NCBI RefSeq assembly: GCF_031846445.1
Contig: NZ_JAVRHR010000001.1
Location: forward strand, 1,302,001-1,366,000
Direction: 5' to 3'
Source of the DNA: Croceitalea rosinachiae
GTDB taxonomy: Bacteria; Bacteroidota; Bacteroidia; Flavobacteriales; Flavobacteriaceae
DNA: 64,000 nucleotides
Shown: positions 11,571 through 20,637 of the stretch, piece after piece
How the letters are laid out: each line of letters opens with the position of its first letter
Numbering within the stretch: the first letter of the stretch is position 1
The notes under the pieces: model-generated
What the model saw: only the letters and a program-made list of their open reading frames with translations
Told to the model about the DNA's origin: nothing
Databases searched by the model: none
Translations under genes and position numbers: made by a program

Positions 11571-14345
11571 ATGAAAAATTTAATTTTGGCATTTTTTCTA
11601 ATGTTTGGGGTTTCCTCCATTGCCCAAACAACTATCACAGGAAAGGTAGTTGATGAAAATGGAAATCCCGTTCCGAGTGCGAATATAGTAGTGGTCGGAG
11701 TTGCAGAGGGTGCGGTTGCAGACTTTGATGGTAACTTTACACTAACAACATCAAAAACGCCACCTTTTCAATTAAAGATTACTAGTCTTGGGTACTCTAG
11801 TGCAACTGTTACCGTAACTGAAAATAACCAATCTTTATCTGTTACATTGAATGAAATTTCTACTGCACTTGACGAAATTGTAATTTCTGCATCAAGAACC
11901 CCGGAACGTATTTTTGAATCTCCTGTATCCGTAGAACGTTTTGGATTAAAAGAAATTAGAAATACCACTGCGGAATCATTTTATGGTGGACTCCAAAATT
12001 TAAAGGGTGTTGACATAAATACGAACAGTTTAACCTTTCAATCTATTAACACTAGAGGTTTTGCAACGTTCGCGAATGTTCGTTTCCTACAATTGGTTGA
12101 TGGAATGGATAATACCGCACCTGGGCTGAATTTCGTTCTAGGTAATTTAGTTGGGATGTCTGAACTGGATGTACAGAGCGTTGAAATATTGCCTGGTGCT
12201 TCTTCAGCACTATATGGTGCAGGTGCGTTTAATGGTATTCTTTTTATGCGTAGTAAAAACCCATTTGACTTTCAAGGTATTAGTGCTTATGCGAAAACAG
12301 GGCTTACTTCTCAGGAAGCGGCCGGTGATAACAATTATTACGATTTTGGTATACGCGCTGCTCATGCTTTTAGTGATAAATTTGCGGCAAAAGCGACTTT
12401 TTCATTCTTAAAAGGAGAAGACTGGCATGCTAATAGGACGGACGATTTGGCAAGGCCAGGTGCTGATCGTTCTGATCCGGCTTATGATGGTTTAAATATT
12501 TATGGTGACGACTTTACCATACCATTAAACTTTGATGCATTAGGGGGGCTACCTTCTGGTACATTAGGTTCTGCTAACGTATCAAGAACAGGATATAATG
12601 AACGAGATTTGACTAATTACAATGCAGAAAGTGTTAAAACGGACTTTGCACTGCATTATCGTCCTTTTGGTGATGATCTGGAGTTGATCTATAATGGTCG
12701 TATAGGCAGAGGAACAACTATCTATCAAGGTATTAATAGATATGCTGTTCAGGGTTTTTCAATGCAACAGCATAAATTAGAATTGAAGAATGATAATTTT
12801 TTTGTCAGAGGCTATATTGTCTCTGAAAACTCGGGAGATGCATATGATACAAGGTTTACAGGTATTAATATAAATAGAAGATGGAAATCTGATTTAGACT
12901 GGTTTGGAGATTACGCAGCTACCTATATTGGTGCCAAATTAGGTGTAGGTTCAGGTGTATTGGCAACTGATGAACAGGCCCATGCTGCGGCAAGGGCTGC
13001 CGCGGATACAGGTCGTTTTGAGCCTGGCACACCAGAATTTCAAAATGCTTTCAATGCGGTCACTAGCGATGGTGATTTACTCACTGGATCTAGGTTTATT
13101 GACAATACCAAGTTTCGTCATGCAAATGGTAATTATAATTTAGCACATTTAATTAATGATTGGGCTGATATTCAAGTTGGTGGGTCTTGGAGAGAATACG
13201 AACTAAATTCTCAAGGTACAATTTTTACAGACACAGACGGACCGATAACCTATCAAGAATATGGCGCCTATATGCAGTTTCAAAAGAAGGTATTGGATGA
13301 CCGTTTGAAGCTAACACTTTCTGGCCGTTATGATAAAAATGAATTTTTTGATGGTTTCTTTTCTCCAAGAGCAGGACTATCTGTCACTTTAGGGGAAAAC
13401 AGAAACCATAATTTAAGGGCTTCGGTGCAACAAGGTTTTAGAAATCCGACAACACAAGATTTGTTTATTGGATTGAATGCAGGAACAGCTATTTTAGTTG
13501 GTTCAGCACCTACTAATTTAGATAGAGACATCAGAAGCTTTCCAGTGAGCCAGCCAGGTCAAGCATTTACTGGAGGCGCCTCGACTGTTCAAGTTGTCGG
13601 CAGAGCAGCATATGAAAATGCATTTTCATTAAATTCGATTGGGGCTTTTTCAGCTACAGGAGACCCAACCGTTTTAGAAGCAGCTACTCCTGGGTTAGTG
13701 CAACCTGAGGAGATTACGGCTTATGAGGCGGGTTATAGAGCTCAATTGGGTAAGTTCACTATTGATTTAAGTGGGTATTACAATAGTTACGCAAATTTTA
13801 TTGCCAACGTGACAACAATTGTTCCTTTATATGGTGAAGTGGGTGATAACTCACTTTCGGTATTGGCAATAGCCAATGGAGATTTTCAGCCCTATCAAGC
13901 TTATACCAATTCAACAGTCGACATTAATTCATGGGGTGCAACTTTAGGGGTTGACACCAAGGTGTTTGGAAACTTTGATTTAGGCGTAAATTATACCTAT
14001 GCTGATTTAGATTTTGATAAAGTGGCTTTTCCAGATTTTAGAACAAATTTTAATACTCCTGAACATAGAGTAAAAGCGTCTTTTGGTAATACAGAATTAT
14101 TTAAGAATTTTGGTTTTGGTTTGAATTACCGCTGGAGCGATTCTTACTTTTGGGAGGCCTCATTTGCTGATGGTGATGTACCTTCTTTTACAGTATTTGA
14201 TGCACAAATCAACTATTCTGTCCCTAGTATGAAATCTGTATTCAAAGTTGGGGGTTCAAATCTTTTAAATGAAGAATACTTTCAAGCTGTTGGTTCTGGT
14301 CTGATAGGGTCAATATATTATGTCTCATGGACAATTAATCCGTGA
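11571..14345 (+). CDS. TonB-dependent receptor with carboxypeptidase-regulatory-like domain
   Basis: This 924-residue outer-membrane protein has a signal peptide (VSSIAQ), an N-terminal CarboxypepD_reg beta-sandwich (TITGKVVDENGNPVPSAN, VADFDGNFTL), a plug domain (VEILPGASSALYGAGAFNGILF) and a 22-strand-type barrel. It resembles energised importers for siderophores, cobalamin or large organics. There is no SusD partner, so polysaccharide uptake by a SusCD complex is unlikely. The chain ends in WTINP rather than the common aromatic residue. The neighbours glmS and atpD do not indicate the ligand. Terminators on both sides make it monocistronic. Confidence 0.93.
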   Translation: MKNLILAFFLMFGVSSIAQTTITGKVVDENGNPVPSANIVVVGVAEGAVADFDGNFTLTTSKTPPFQLKITSLGYSSATVTVTENNQSLSVTLNEISTALDEIVISASRTPERIFESPVSVERFGLKEIRNTTAESFYGGLQNLKGVDINTNSLTFQSINTRGFATFANVRFLQLVDGMDNTAPGLNFVLGNLVGMSELDVQSVEILPGASSALYGAGAFNGILFMRSKNPFDFQGISAYAKTGLTSQEAAGDNNYYDFGIRAAHAFSDKFAAKATFSFLKGEDWHANRTDDLARPGADRSDPAYDGLNIYGDDFTIPLNFDALGGLPSGTLGSANVSRTGYNERDLTNYNAESVKTDFALHYRPFGDDLELIYNGRIGRGTTIYQGINRYAVQGFSMQQHKLELKNDNFFVRGYIVSENSGDAYDTRFTGININRRWKSDLDWFGDYAATYIGAKLGVGSGVLATDEQAHAAARAAADTGRFEPGTPEFQNAFNAVTSDGDLLTGSRFIDNTKFRHANGNYNLAHLINDWADIQVGGSWREYELNSQGTIFTDTDGPITYQEYGAYMQFQKKVLDDRLKLTLSGRYDKNEFFDGFFSPRAGLSVTLGENRNHNLRASVQQGFRNPTTQDLFIGLNAGTAILVGSAPTNLDRDIRSFPVSQPGQAFTGGASTVQVVGRAAYENAFSLNSIGAFSATGDPTVLEAATPGLVQPEEITAYEAGYRAQLGKFTIDLSGYYNSYANFIANVTTIVPLYGEVGDNSLSVLAIANGDFQPYQAYTNSTVDINSWGATLGVDTKVFGNFDLGVNYTYADLDFDKVAFPDFRTNFNTPEHRVKASFGNTELFKNFGFGLNYRWSDSYFWEASFADGDVPSFTVFDAQINYSVPSMKSVFKVGGSNLLNEEYFQAVGSGLIGSIYYVSWTINP

Positions 14346-14368
14346 GGACTAACTCAAATAATTTGAAT

Positions 14369-14397
14369 AAGGCAGTCGATAAGGCTGCCTTTTTTTA
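14369..14397 (+). terminator. Intrinsic terminator of the TonB receptor gene
   Basis: A 7-bp stem (14369-14375 with 14385-14391) is followed by a T-run, 23 nt after the receptor stop. Confidence 0.8.
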
Positions 14398-14444
14398 TGC
14401 TTAAAAAAAGATTCGTGAAGTTTCAATTTACGAATCGAATAACA

Positions 14445-14452
14445 TATCTTTG
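14445..14452 (+). promoter_or_regulatory. -7 element for atpDC
   Basis: TATCTTTG matches TAnnTTTG and gives a start of transcription near 14458, with a leader of about 55 nt before the atpD ATG. The -33 element is weak (TTC at 14422-14424). An in-frame ATG at 14450 overlaps this element and is therefore an unlikely start. Confidence 0.5.
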
Positions 14453-14512
14453 CAGCCGGAAAAAAGAGCGTTTTTCCTACGAAAAAATCGAATAAAACGA
14501 AATAAGCAAGTA

Positions 14513-16021
14513 ATGGCTAAAATTACAGGTAAAGTTGCCCAAATCATCGGTCCGGTTATTGATGTTGAATTTGAATCAGGTGTTGAGATTCCTAAAATCT
14601 ATGATTCTTTGGAAATTGACAAAGAAGATGGCTCAAAATTGGTTCTTGAAGTACAATCACATGTGGGTGAAAATACAGTCAGAACAATCTCAATGGATTC
14701 AACCGACGGATTGAGCAGAGGTGTTGAAGCTACTGCGACAGGTAGTTCAATACAAATGCCGATAGGCGAAGATGTTTACGGCCGTCTTTTTAATGTAATT
14801 GGTGATGCTATTGATGGAATGGAGAACTTGCCAAAAGAGGGTAAAAATGGACTTCCTATTCACAGAGAAGCTCCAAAATTTGAAGACCTTTCCACTTCTA
14901 CAGAGGTGTTGTTTACTGGTATTAAAGTAATTGATTTAATTGAACCTTACGCTAAAGGTGGTAAAATTGGATTATTTGGTGGAGCTGGTGTTGGTAAAAC
15001 GGTGTTGATTCAAGAATTGATTAACAATATTGCCAAAGGTCATGGTGGTCTTTCAGTTTTTGCTGGCGTAGGAGAACGAACTAGAGAAGGAAATGACCTG
15101 CTTCGTGAGATGTTGGAGTCAGGTATTATAAAATATGGTGATGATTTCACCCACTCGATGGAAGAAGGTGGTTGGGATTTATCAAAAGTAGATAAAGAGG
15201 CAATGAAAGAATCAAAAGCGACTTTCGTTTTTGGTCAGATGAATGAACCACCTGGAGCTCGTGCCCGTGTGGCGTTATCAGGTTTGACGATTGCTGAATA
15301 CTTCCGTGACGGAGCAGGTGATGGTCAAGGAAAAGATGTACTTTTCTTTGTTGACAATATCTTTAGATTTACTCAAGCAGGTTCTGAGGTTTCGGCGCTG
15401 TTAGGTCGTATGCCGTCGGCCGTAGGTTACCAACCAACATTGGCGACTGAGATGGGTGCAATGCAAGAGCGCATTACATCAACAAAAAGAGGTTCAATTA
15501 CATCTGTACAAGCAGTATACGTACCTGCGGATGATTTAACAGATCCTGCGCCAGCCACAACATTTGCCCACTTAGATGCAACTACTGTACTTTCAAGAAA
15601 GATTGCTGAGCTTGGTATTTATCCTGCTGTGGACCCTTTAGATTCAACTTCTCGAATCTTGACAGCTGATATATTAGGAAACGAACATTACGGATGTGCG
15701 CAACGTGTAAAAGAGTTGTTGCAACGTTATAAGGAGCTGCAAGATATTATTGCAATTCTTGGTATGGAAGAACTATCTGAAGAAGATAAGTTAGCTGTTG
15801 GTCGTGCAAGACGAGTACAACGTTTCTTATCTCAGCCTTTCCACGTAGCGGAACAGTTTACCGGTATTCCTGGGGTATTGGTTGATATTAAAGAAACCAT
15901 CAAAGGTTTCAATATGATTATGGATGGTGAATTAGATCACTTGCCTGAATCTGCCTTTAACTTAAAAGGTACCATAGAAGAAGCTATTGAAGCTGGTGAA
16001 AAAATGCTTGCCGAAGCTTAG
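14513..16021 (+). CDS. atpD: ATP synthase F1 subunit beta
   Basis: The catalytic subunit of the F-type ATP synthase (502 residues from the ATG at 14513) has P-loop GGAGVGKT, GERTREGNDL and the ALLGRMPSAVGYQPTLATEM catalytic stretch. I reject the upstream ATG at 14450 because it adds 21 basic residues not typical of the family and lies inside the promoter element; MAKITGKVAQIIGPV is the normal N-terminus. Only atpC follows, so in this organism atpDC are separate from the remaining atp genes, as is common in Flavobacteriia. Confidence 0.97.
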   Translation: MAKITGKVAQIIGPVIDVEFESGVEIPKIYDSLEIDKEDGSKLVLEVQSHVGENTVRTISMDSTDGLSRGVEATATGSSIQMPIGEDVYGRLFNVIGDAIDGMENLPKEGKNGLPIHREAPKFEDLSTSTEVLFTGIKVIDLIEPYAKGGKIGLFGGAGVGKTVLIQELINNIAKGHGGLSVFAGVGERTREGNDLLREMLESGIIKYGDDFTHSMEEGGWDLSKVDKEAMKESKATFVFGQMNEPPGARARVALSGLTIAEYFRDGAGDGQGKDVLFFVDNIFRFTQAGSEVSALLGRMPSAVGYQPTLATEMGAMQERITSTKRGSITSVQAVYVPADDLTDPAPATTFAHLDATTVLSRKIAELGIYPAVDPLDSTSRILTADILGNEHYGCAQRVKELLQRYKELQDIIAILGMEELSEEDKLAVGRARRVQRFLSQPFHVAEQFTGIPGVLVDIKETIKGFNMIMDGELDHLPESAFNLKGTIEEAIEAGEKMLAEA

Positions 16022-16029
16022 TCGAGGTA

Positions 16030-16053
16030 AGTGCTGAGCGAAGTCGAAGCATC
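16030..16053. repeat. Short palindromic repeat-like unit in the atpD-atpC spacer
   Basis: The spacer contains TGCTGAGCGAAGTCGAAGCA, bounded by TGCT and AGCA inverted ends, with TCGA also found just upstream at the atpD stop. It resembles GAGCGAAGTCGA-type units that I recall as frequent between genes of Flavobacteriaceae. Only one copy is in this window, so repeat status rests on memory. Confidence 0.4.
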
Positions 16054-16070
16054 TATTAAAACGTATATAT

Positions 16071-16349
16071 ATGTATTTAGAAATCGTATCTCCTGAAGCA
16101 ACTTTATTTTCAGGTGAAGTAATATCCGTTACTGTACCTGGAATCAATGGTGAATTTCAAATGTTAGAAAATCACGCACCTATTGTTTCCTTACTACAAG
16201 AAGGTAATGTGAAAGTGCAAGGTGATATAGCAATTGATGAAGATTTTCAAAATAAGTTCTCAAAAGGACAAAATGGAGAAACCGTTTTAGCCATTTCTAG
16301 TGGAACAATTGAAATGAAAGATAATAAAGTGATTGTGCTAGCAGATTAA
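16071..16349 (+). CDS. atpC: ATP synthase F1 subunit epsilon (short form)
   Basis: The 92 residues form only the beta-sandwich domain of epsilon (MYLEIVSPEATLFSGEV, PGINGEFQMLENHAPIVSLL). The C-terminal helical hairpin that inhibits ATP hydrolysis in the ~135-residue forms is missing. The protein would still connect gamma to the c-ring. It lies 49 nt after atpD, and a strong terminator follows. Confidence 0.92.
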   Translation: MYLEIVSPEATLFSGEVISVTVPGINGEFQMLENHAPIVSLLQEGNVKVQGDIAIDEDFQNKFSKGQNGETVLAISSGTIEMKDNKVIVLAD

Positions 16350-16368
16350 AAACTCAAAAATTGCGATA

Positions 16369-16408
16369 AAACCGTCGGTAGCTTTATGTAGTCGACGGTT
16401 TTTTTATT
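16369..16408 (+). terminator. Terminator of atpDC
   Basis: A 9-bp perfect stem (16369-16377 with 16393-16401) is followed by T7. It overlaps the end of the convergent GNAT gene. Confidence 0.85.
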
Positions 16409-16934
16409 GCTGAACAATCAAAGACCAATCTTTGCCCTTACTGTGATATCGTTTTAGTTCGGTAAACCCGATTGCTTTATGGGCATTCATCGACCTTACA
16501 TTTTTAGCATCAACCTCAGTAATGATTTTGGTAAACCCTTCAGGTAAAAATGTTTTCATTGCAGTGTATAGTTTTCTAAAAACCCCTTGACCACGATATG
16601 CTTTAGCAACACAAATCTGACCCATGACCATATAACTATTATTTTTTGAAACAACTTTATGTATTTCTTCAAACATGGGTTTTAAGATCTCTATTTGGTT
16701 GGCAAACTCTGGATGCATTGAAAGGGCATAACCGATAACTTGTTCACCATCTTTGGCAATGGTATGTGCGGCAATAACATTCATTTCTTTTAACAATTCG
16801 AATGAGTGTTCCACGGTTAAAAAACCACTTTGCTTCATTTCGATTGGCGACAGGTTTTTTGGTAGATTCTTTTGCTGAAGCTCAAGAATCTGCTTTAGCT
16901 CGTCTATTGAATCAGCTTGTTTGTAAATAGTCAT
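16404..16934 (-). CDS. GNAT family N-acetyltransferase
   Basis: The 176-residue protein has the GNAT core: VIGYALSMH (beta4), MGQICVAKAYRGQGVFRKLY (acetyl-CoA pyrophosphate loop, here R-G-Q-G-V-F) and ITEVDAKNVRSMNAHKAIGF in the C-terminal part. It would transfer an acetyl group from acetyl-CoA to an amine. The substrate is unknown and the neighbours (atpC, bioF) give no clue. Confidence 0.88.
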   Translation of the reverse strand: MTIYKQADSIDELKQILELQQKNLPKNLSPIEMKQSGFLTVEHSFELLKEMNVIAAHTIAKDGEQVIGYALSMHPEFANQIEILKPMFEEIHKVVSKNNSYMVMGQICVAKAYRGQGVFRKLYTAMKTFLPEGFTKIITEVDAKNVRSMNAHKAIGFTELKRYHSKGKDWSLIVQQ

Positions 16935-16972
16935 CCATGTGGATTTTTAAATAAAGACCGTACTTTTGACAG

Positions 16973-18145
16973 ATGGCTAAATTTCCAAAAAAATTAGCAC
17001 AAAAACTTCAAGATCGCAGTGATAAAAATACCCTGCGCAAGCTTCCGGCAACACAAAGGCTAGTCGATTTTTCATCAAATGATTATTTGGGGTTAACCAA
17101 TGAGATATCTATTGAAAAGGCTACATCAGAAATTCTGAAGTTAAGCCATCATAAAAATGGCGCTACTGGCTCACGCTTATTATCAGGTAATCATCTTTTA
17201 CATGAAAAATTAGAAAACTTCTTGGCTACCTTTTATAATCAAGAAGGGGCGTTGCTCTTCAATTCAGGCTATGATGCCAATGTTGGATTTTTTTCTTGCG
17301 TTCCACAGCGTGGTGATATTATTTTGTATGATGAATTAATGCATGCCAGTATTAGAGATGGTATCAAATTAAGTAATGCTAAGGCCTACAAGTTTAAACA
17401 TAATGATGTTTTCGATCTTAACACTCAAATAGGTCGAATTTACGATAAAGGCTTTCAAGAAGAGATTTATGTGGTAACAGAATCGGTCTTTTCTATGGAT
17501 GGAGATTCCCCCGATCTAAAAGTTATGGCAGCTTTATGTACTAAAAAAAATGTGCATTTAATTGTTGATGAAGCCCACGCTGTCGGTGTTTTTGAAAAGG
17601 GACTATTAAACTTTTTAGGAATAGAGAATCAAGTTTTTGCCCAAATTGTAACTTTCGGTAAAGCTATGGGCTACCATGGAGCAGCAGTTTTAGGGACCAT
17701 TGAGTTGAAGAACTATCTAATCAATTTTGCTCGCAGCTTTGTTTATACTACAGCAATGCCACCACATTCTGCAATGACTATTTTAGCTGCATACAGGTAT
17801 TTAGCTTCAAAAAAAGGTAAGAACAAGGTTCGTAAATTGCATTCAAACATTACTTATTTTAAAAGATTGATAAAGGAATTCAGACTCGAAAAGCTAGTTT
17901 TACCAAGTGATTCTGCCATACAAATAGTAACTGTCATAGGCAATGATAGAGCAAAACAACTGTCCCAAAATTTGATTAAAAACGGGTTTGATGTGAGGCC
18001 GATACTTTCACCAACAGTGGCTGAGGGCAATGAACGTCTCCGGATTTGTTTACATGCCTTTAATACAGAAGGAGAAATTCATAAATTGTTATCAATTTTA
18101 AAAGAAACACATGGGCAAGGACTTAGTAACCTTAGGCAGCTTTGA
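16973..18145 (+). CDS. bioF: 8-amino-7-oxononanoate synthase
   Basis: This 390-residue PLP enzyme condenses pimeloyl-ACP/CoA with L-alanine, the first ring-assembly step of biotin synthesis. Present are FSSNDYLGL, NGATGSRLLSGN, the aspartate motif IVDEAHAVGVF and the PLP-binding lysine in VTFGKAMGYHGA. A -7 element TACTTTTG at 16961-16968 leaves almost no leader, so the mRNA may be leaderless. The 3' end overlaps the following DUF2007 gene by 35 nt. Confidence 0.96.
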   Translation: MAKFPKKLAQKLQDRSDKNTLRKLPATQRLVDFSSNDYLGLTNEISIEKATSEILKLSHHKNGATGSRLLSGNHLLHEKLENFLATFYNQEGALLFNSGYDANVGFFSCVPQRGDIILYDELMHASIRDGIKLSNAKAYKFKHNDVFDLNTQIGRIYDKGFQEEIYVVTESVFSMDGDSPDLKVMAALCTKKNVHLIVDEAHAVGVFEKGLLNFLGIENQVFAQIVTFGKAMGYHGAAVLGTIELKNYLINFARSFVYTTAMPPHSAMTILAAYRYLASKKGKNKVRKLHSNITYFKRLIKEFRLEKLVLPSDSAIQIVTVIGNDRAKQLSQNLIKNGFDVRPILSPTVAEGNERLRICLHAFNTEGEIHKLLSILKETHGQGLSNLRQL

Positions 18146-18491
18146 GTTTTTAGCTGATGTTCAAATTATAAAAGGGAAATTGGAATCTGAGGGAATAACA
18201 GTTACCCTTAAAGATGCCAATACGGTTGGGGTAGAACCATTTGCTAGCAATGCTATTGGGGGAATTAAGCTTCAAGTATATCGAGAAGACAAAGAACATG
18301 CCCAACAAATTTTTGATGAGGTTCGTAATTATGCTTCCGATAATGAGGGAAACTTAATTGTTTGCCCAAATTGTAAAGCAAAAAAATCTGAAGTTTTGTA
18401 TTTGAGAAATACCTTGTTATATAAACTCTTTCCTTTTTTTGAACCCAAGAAGTACCGTTGTACCAATTGCCAATTTATTAGAAAAGCTTAA
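18111..18491 (+). CDS. DUF2007 protein with C-terminal zinc ribbon
   Basis: The 126-residue protein has an N-terminal DUF2007 (putative signal-transducing) fold: LVTLGSFEFLADVQIIKGKLESEGI and GGIKLQVYREDKEHAQQIFDE. A short C-terminal ribbon follows with two CxxC pairs (CPNCKAKKSE and CTNCQF). The start overlaps bioF by 35 nt and the stop is 2 nt before bioD, so it is translated as part of the biotin operon. The function is unknown; a PII-like or metal-sensing role would be speculation. Confidence 0.85.
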   Translation: MGKDLVTLGSFEFLADVQIIKGKLESEGITVTLKDANTVGVEPFASNAIGGIKLQVYREDKEHAQQIFDEVRNYASDNEGNLIVCPNCKAKKSEVLYLRNTLLYKLFPFFEPKKYRCTNCQFIRKA

Positions 18492-18493
18492 GA

Positions 18494-19108
18494 GTGAAGT
18501 TATTTATCACAGGAATATCTACCGAAGTAGGCAAGACAATTGCCTCGGCCATAGTGACCGAAGCATTGCATGCCGATTACTGGAAGCCCATACAGGCTGG
18601 TGATTTAGAAAATTCCGATAGTCATAAAGTGGAACGTTTAATTTCAAACTCTAAATCGGTGGTTCACCCCAACAGCTATGCCCTGCAAACACCTATGAGT
18701 CCTCATGCAGCAGCTAAAATAGAAGGTATTGAAATCGATTTAAAAAAGATTCAAGAGCCCAAAACAGATAATCATTTGGTCATTGAAGGTGCGGGTGGTC
18801 TTTTGGTTCCATTAAATGAAACCGAAACCATTTTTGATTTAATTCAGCCAGAGTATAAAGTTATTGTGGTTTCGCGACATTATTTAGGAAGCATCAACCA
18901 TTCATTATTGACCTTAAACGCCTTAAAAGAAAGGGGGTATAAAACTGGAATTATTTTCAGTGGAAATGAACACCCTACTACAGAAAATATCATCTTAAAG
19001 AAAACCAATACAACTTTTTTAGGAAGAATTGATGAGGAAGTACACTTTGACCAAACGGTTGTCAAAAAATATGCGGCTGCTTTTAAACCAGCTTTACTCA
19101 ATTTTTAG
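18494..19108 (+). CDS. bioD: Dethiobiotin synthetase
   Basis: The 204-residue ATP-dependent enzyme closes the ureido ring of dethiobiotin from diaminopelargonate and CO2. The P-loop FITGISTEVGKT lies at the N-terminus, followed by YWKPIQAG, LQTPMSPHAAA and the VIEGAGGLLVPL motif. The start is GTG, 2 nt after the DUF2007 stop. The last 15 nt overlap the convergent glycosyltransferase gene. Confidence 0.96.
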   Translation: MKLFITGISTEVGKTIASAIVTEALHADYWKPIQAGDLENSDSHKVERLISNSKSVVHPNSYALQTPMSPHAAAKIEGIEIDLKKIQEPKTDNHLVIEGAGGLLVPLNETETIFDLIQPEYKVIVVSRHYLGSINHSLLTLNALKERGYKTGIIFSGNEHPTTENIILKKTNTTFLGRIDEEVHFDQTVVKKYAAAFKPALLNF

Positions 19109-20587
19109 ACGCCGGTGAATAACCGCATTATCAATAGTATCCAAAGGGGTATAATTTTCTAATAGTCGTAAGTTGATATAGAAGTTCGCCGTATATTTTT
19201 TCTTATCAAAAACCCTGCGATTTTTTCGAGTTATGATATAGTCTGGTTGATGCTCTTCTATAATGAATTGGAGTTCATCTGCTGCCGTTTTTCTAGGATT
19301 ATCCATAAAAGGAAAAAGATTATCGCGTAAAATGGTACTTGGATGGGTGGCCGCTTTAGTAGGGGGCTTAGAATCTAATAACCAATATCCTATATGGTAT
19401 TCCGTAAAAAACAGGTGCTTAGTTTTGATTTGTTTTTCTTTGAAATAGTTCGGTACATCTATGCCTTCACCATTGAAAAAACTTCCTTTATTTGCCTTAT
19501 TTCTAATTATATTGCCCAACTCTAAATAAGTTTCCACGGGCAATAAAAAACAGAAGAGCAACACATATGGTTTATAGTTGATACCCCATAAAAACTTTAG
19601 TTGATATAAGGTCAGTCCAACTAGTAAAACCAATGATGGATAGAGTTGAATCAAGTAATGCCCATTTACTTTGCCTGCTTGTAAGAAAGAAATCAATATT
19701 CCTAGAGTGGCTGCAACCAATAACTGAATTTTGATATTGGTAAAATCAAGTAGCTTTTTTTTGACCGCAACTAAAAAGAATCCGGTAATAATAATTATGA
19801 AAGGAAGCACTTTTATAATAGAGTGGTTTTGACCACTTGAATAAGCCATAGGTGCTTCAAAAACAGATTTCCACCATATATTATCTTCTCCTTTAAAATA
19901 ATATGGCAGTGCAGTCAGCAGGATAACGAAAAGAATAAAGGTCCCAATTACGGCTAGTTTTGTAACTGATTTTAAGACATTTCCACTTCTATAGCCATAC
20001 CAAAACTCCATCAGAAAAAGAAAAAGAACGGCATAGGCCATATTGAGTTTTGTCATAAGTGCCAAACCAAAAAATATTCCTGTAATTAGATAACTCAGAT
20101 TTCTTGCTTTATAAAGCATCCAATACAACCCAGTAATAAAAAATGCCGTTGAAATATGCTCAGACATAACACCCTGTAGACTTCCGAAAAGGCTTTGTAA
20201 TGGAATAAGTGCAATGGCAGACCAAAAAGCAACCTTTTTATACCCTAACCTTAACCCAATTTTGTAGGTAACAAAAGAAGTTATGGTCACCATGAAAACC
20301 CCTGCAATTCTTATAACTAAAAAACTCTTCCCAAAAGTGTAAATAATTGCTGCAAAAAATAGAAAGGTAACTGGGGGCTTTAGGTCCCAGAGTTGAATAT
20401 AAGGCAAATATCCATCTACCCAAGATTGGGCCATGAGTATAAATGTACTCTCATCTCTATCAACATAATCTCTAAAGAAGAAAGGAAAGCGAACTAAAAA
20501 ACTTATCGTAAATAACAACAAGAACAATTGCCAATTTCGAAAATTATGATAAAACTCGGTAAATGGTACAATGACTTTTTTAAGCAA
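19094..20587 (-). CDS. ArnT/PMT-like membrane glycosyltransferase (GT39/GT83 type)
   Basis: The 497 residues hold about 11 hydrophobic helices. The first loop has the acidic motif YVDRDESTF and then LWDLKPPVTF, as in lipid-linked sugar transferases (ArnT, PMT_2 families) where these Asp/Glu residues bind metal and donor. A soluble C-terminal part follows (EKQIKTKHLFFTEYHIGYW, DYIITRKNRR). It would glycosylate a lipid or protein on the outer face of the inner membrane. It lies opposite to the biotin genes and splits bioD from bioA, with no obvious link to biotin. Confidence 0.85.
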   Translation of the reverse strand: MLKKVIVPFTEFYHNFRNWQLFLLLFTISFLVRFPFFFRDYVDRDESTFILMAQSWVDGYLPYIQLWDLKPPVTFLFFAAIIYTFGKSFLVIRIAGVFMVTITSFVTYKIGLRLGYKKVAFWSAIALIPLQSLFGSLQGVMSEHISTAFFITGLYWMLYKARNLSYLITGIFFGLALMTKLNMAYAVLFLFLMEFWYGYRSGNVLKSVTKLAVIGTFILFVILLTALPYYFKGEDNIWWKSVFEAPMAYSSGQNHSIIKVLPFIIIITGFFLVAVKKKLLDFTNIKIQLLVAATLGILISFLQAGKVNGHYLIQLYPSLVLLVGLTLYQLKFLWGINYKPYVLLFCFLLPVETYLELGNIIRNKANKGSFFNGEGIDVPNYFKEKQIKTKHLFFTEYHIGYWLLDSKPPTKAATHPSTILRDNLFPFMDNPRKTAADELQFIIEEHQPDYIITRKNRRVFDKKKYTANFYINLRLLENYTPLDTIDNAVIHRRLKIE

Positions 20588-20637
20588 GGCAATCGCTATT
20601 TTTTTGGTATTATCACCATATTTGCAAGGTAGCTAAA

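Noticed and set aside
14450..14512. Longer atpD start
   Set aside because: The extra 21 residues are basic and not family-like, and the ATG overlaps the promoter element.
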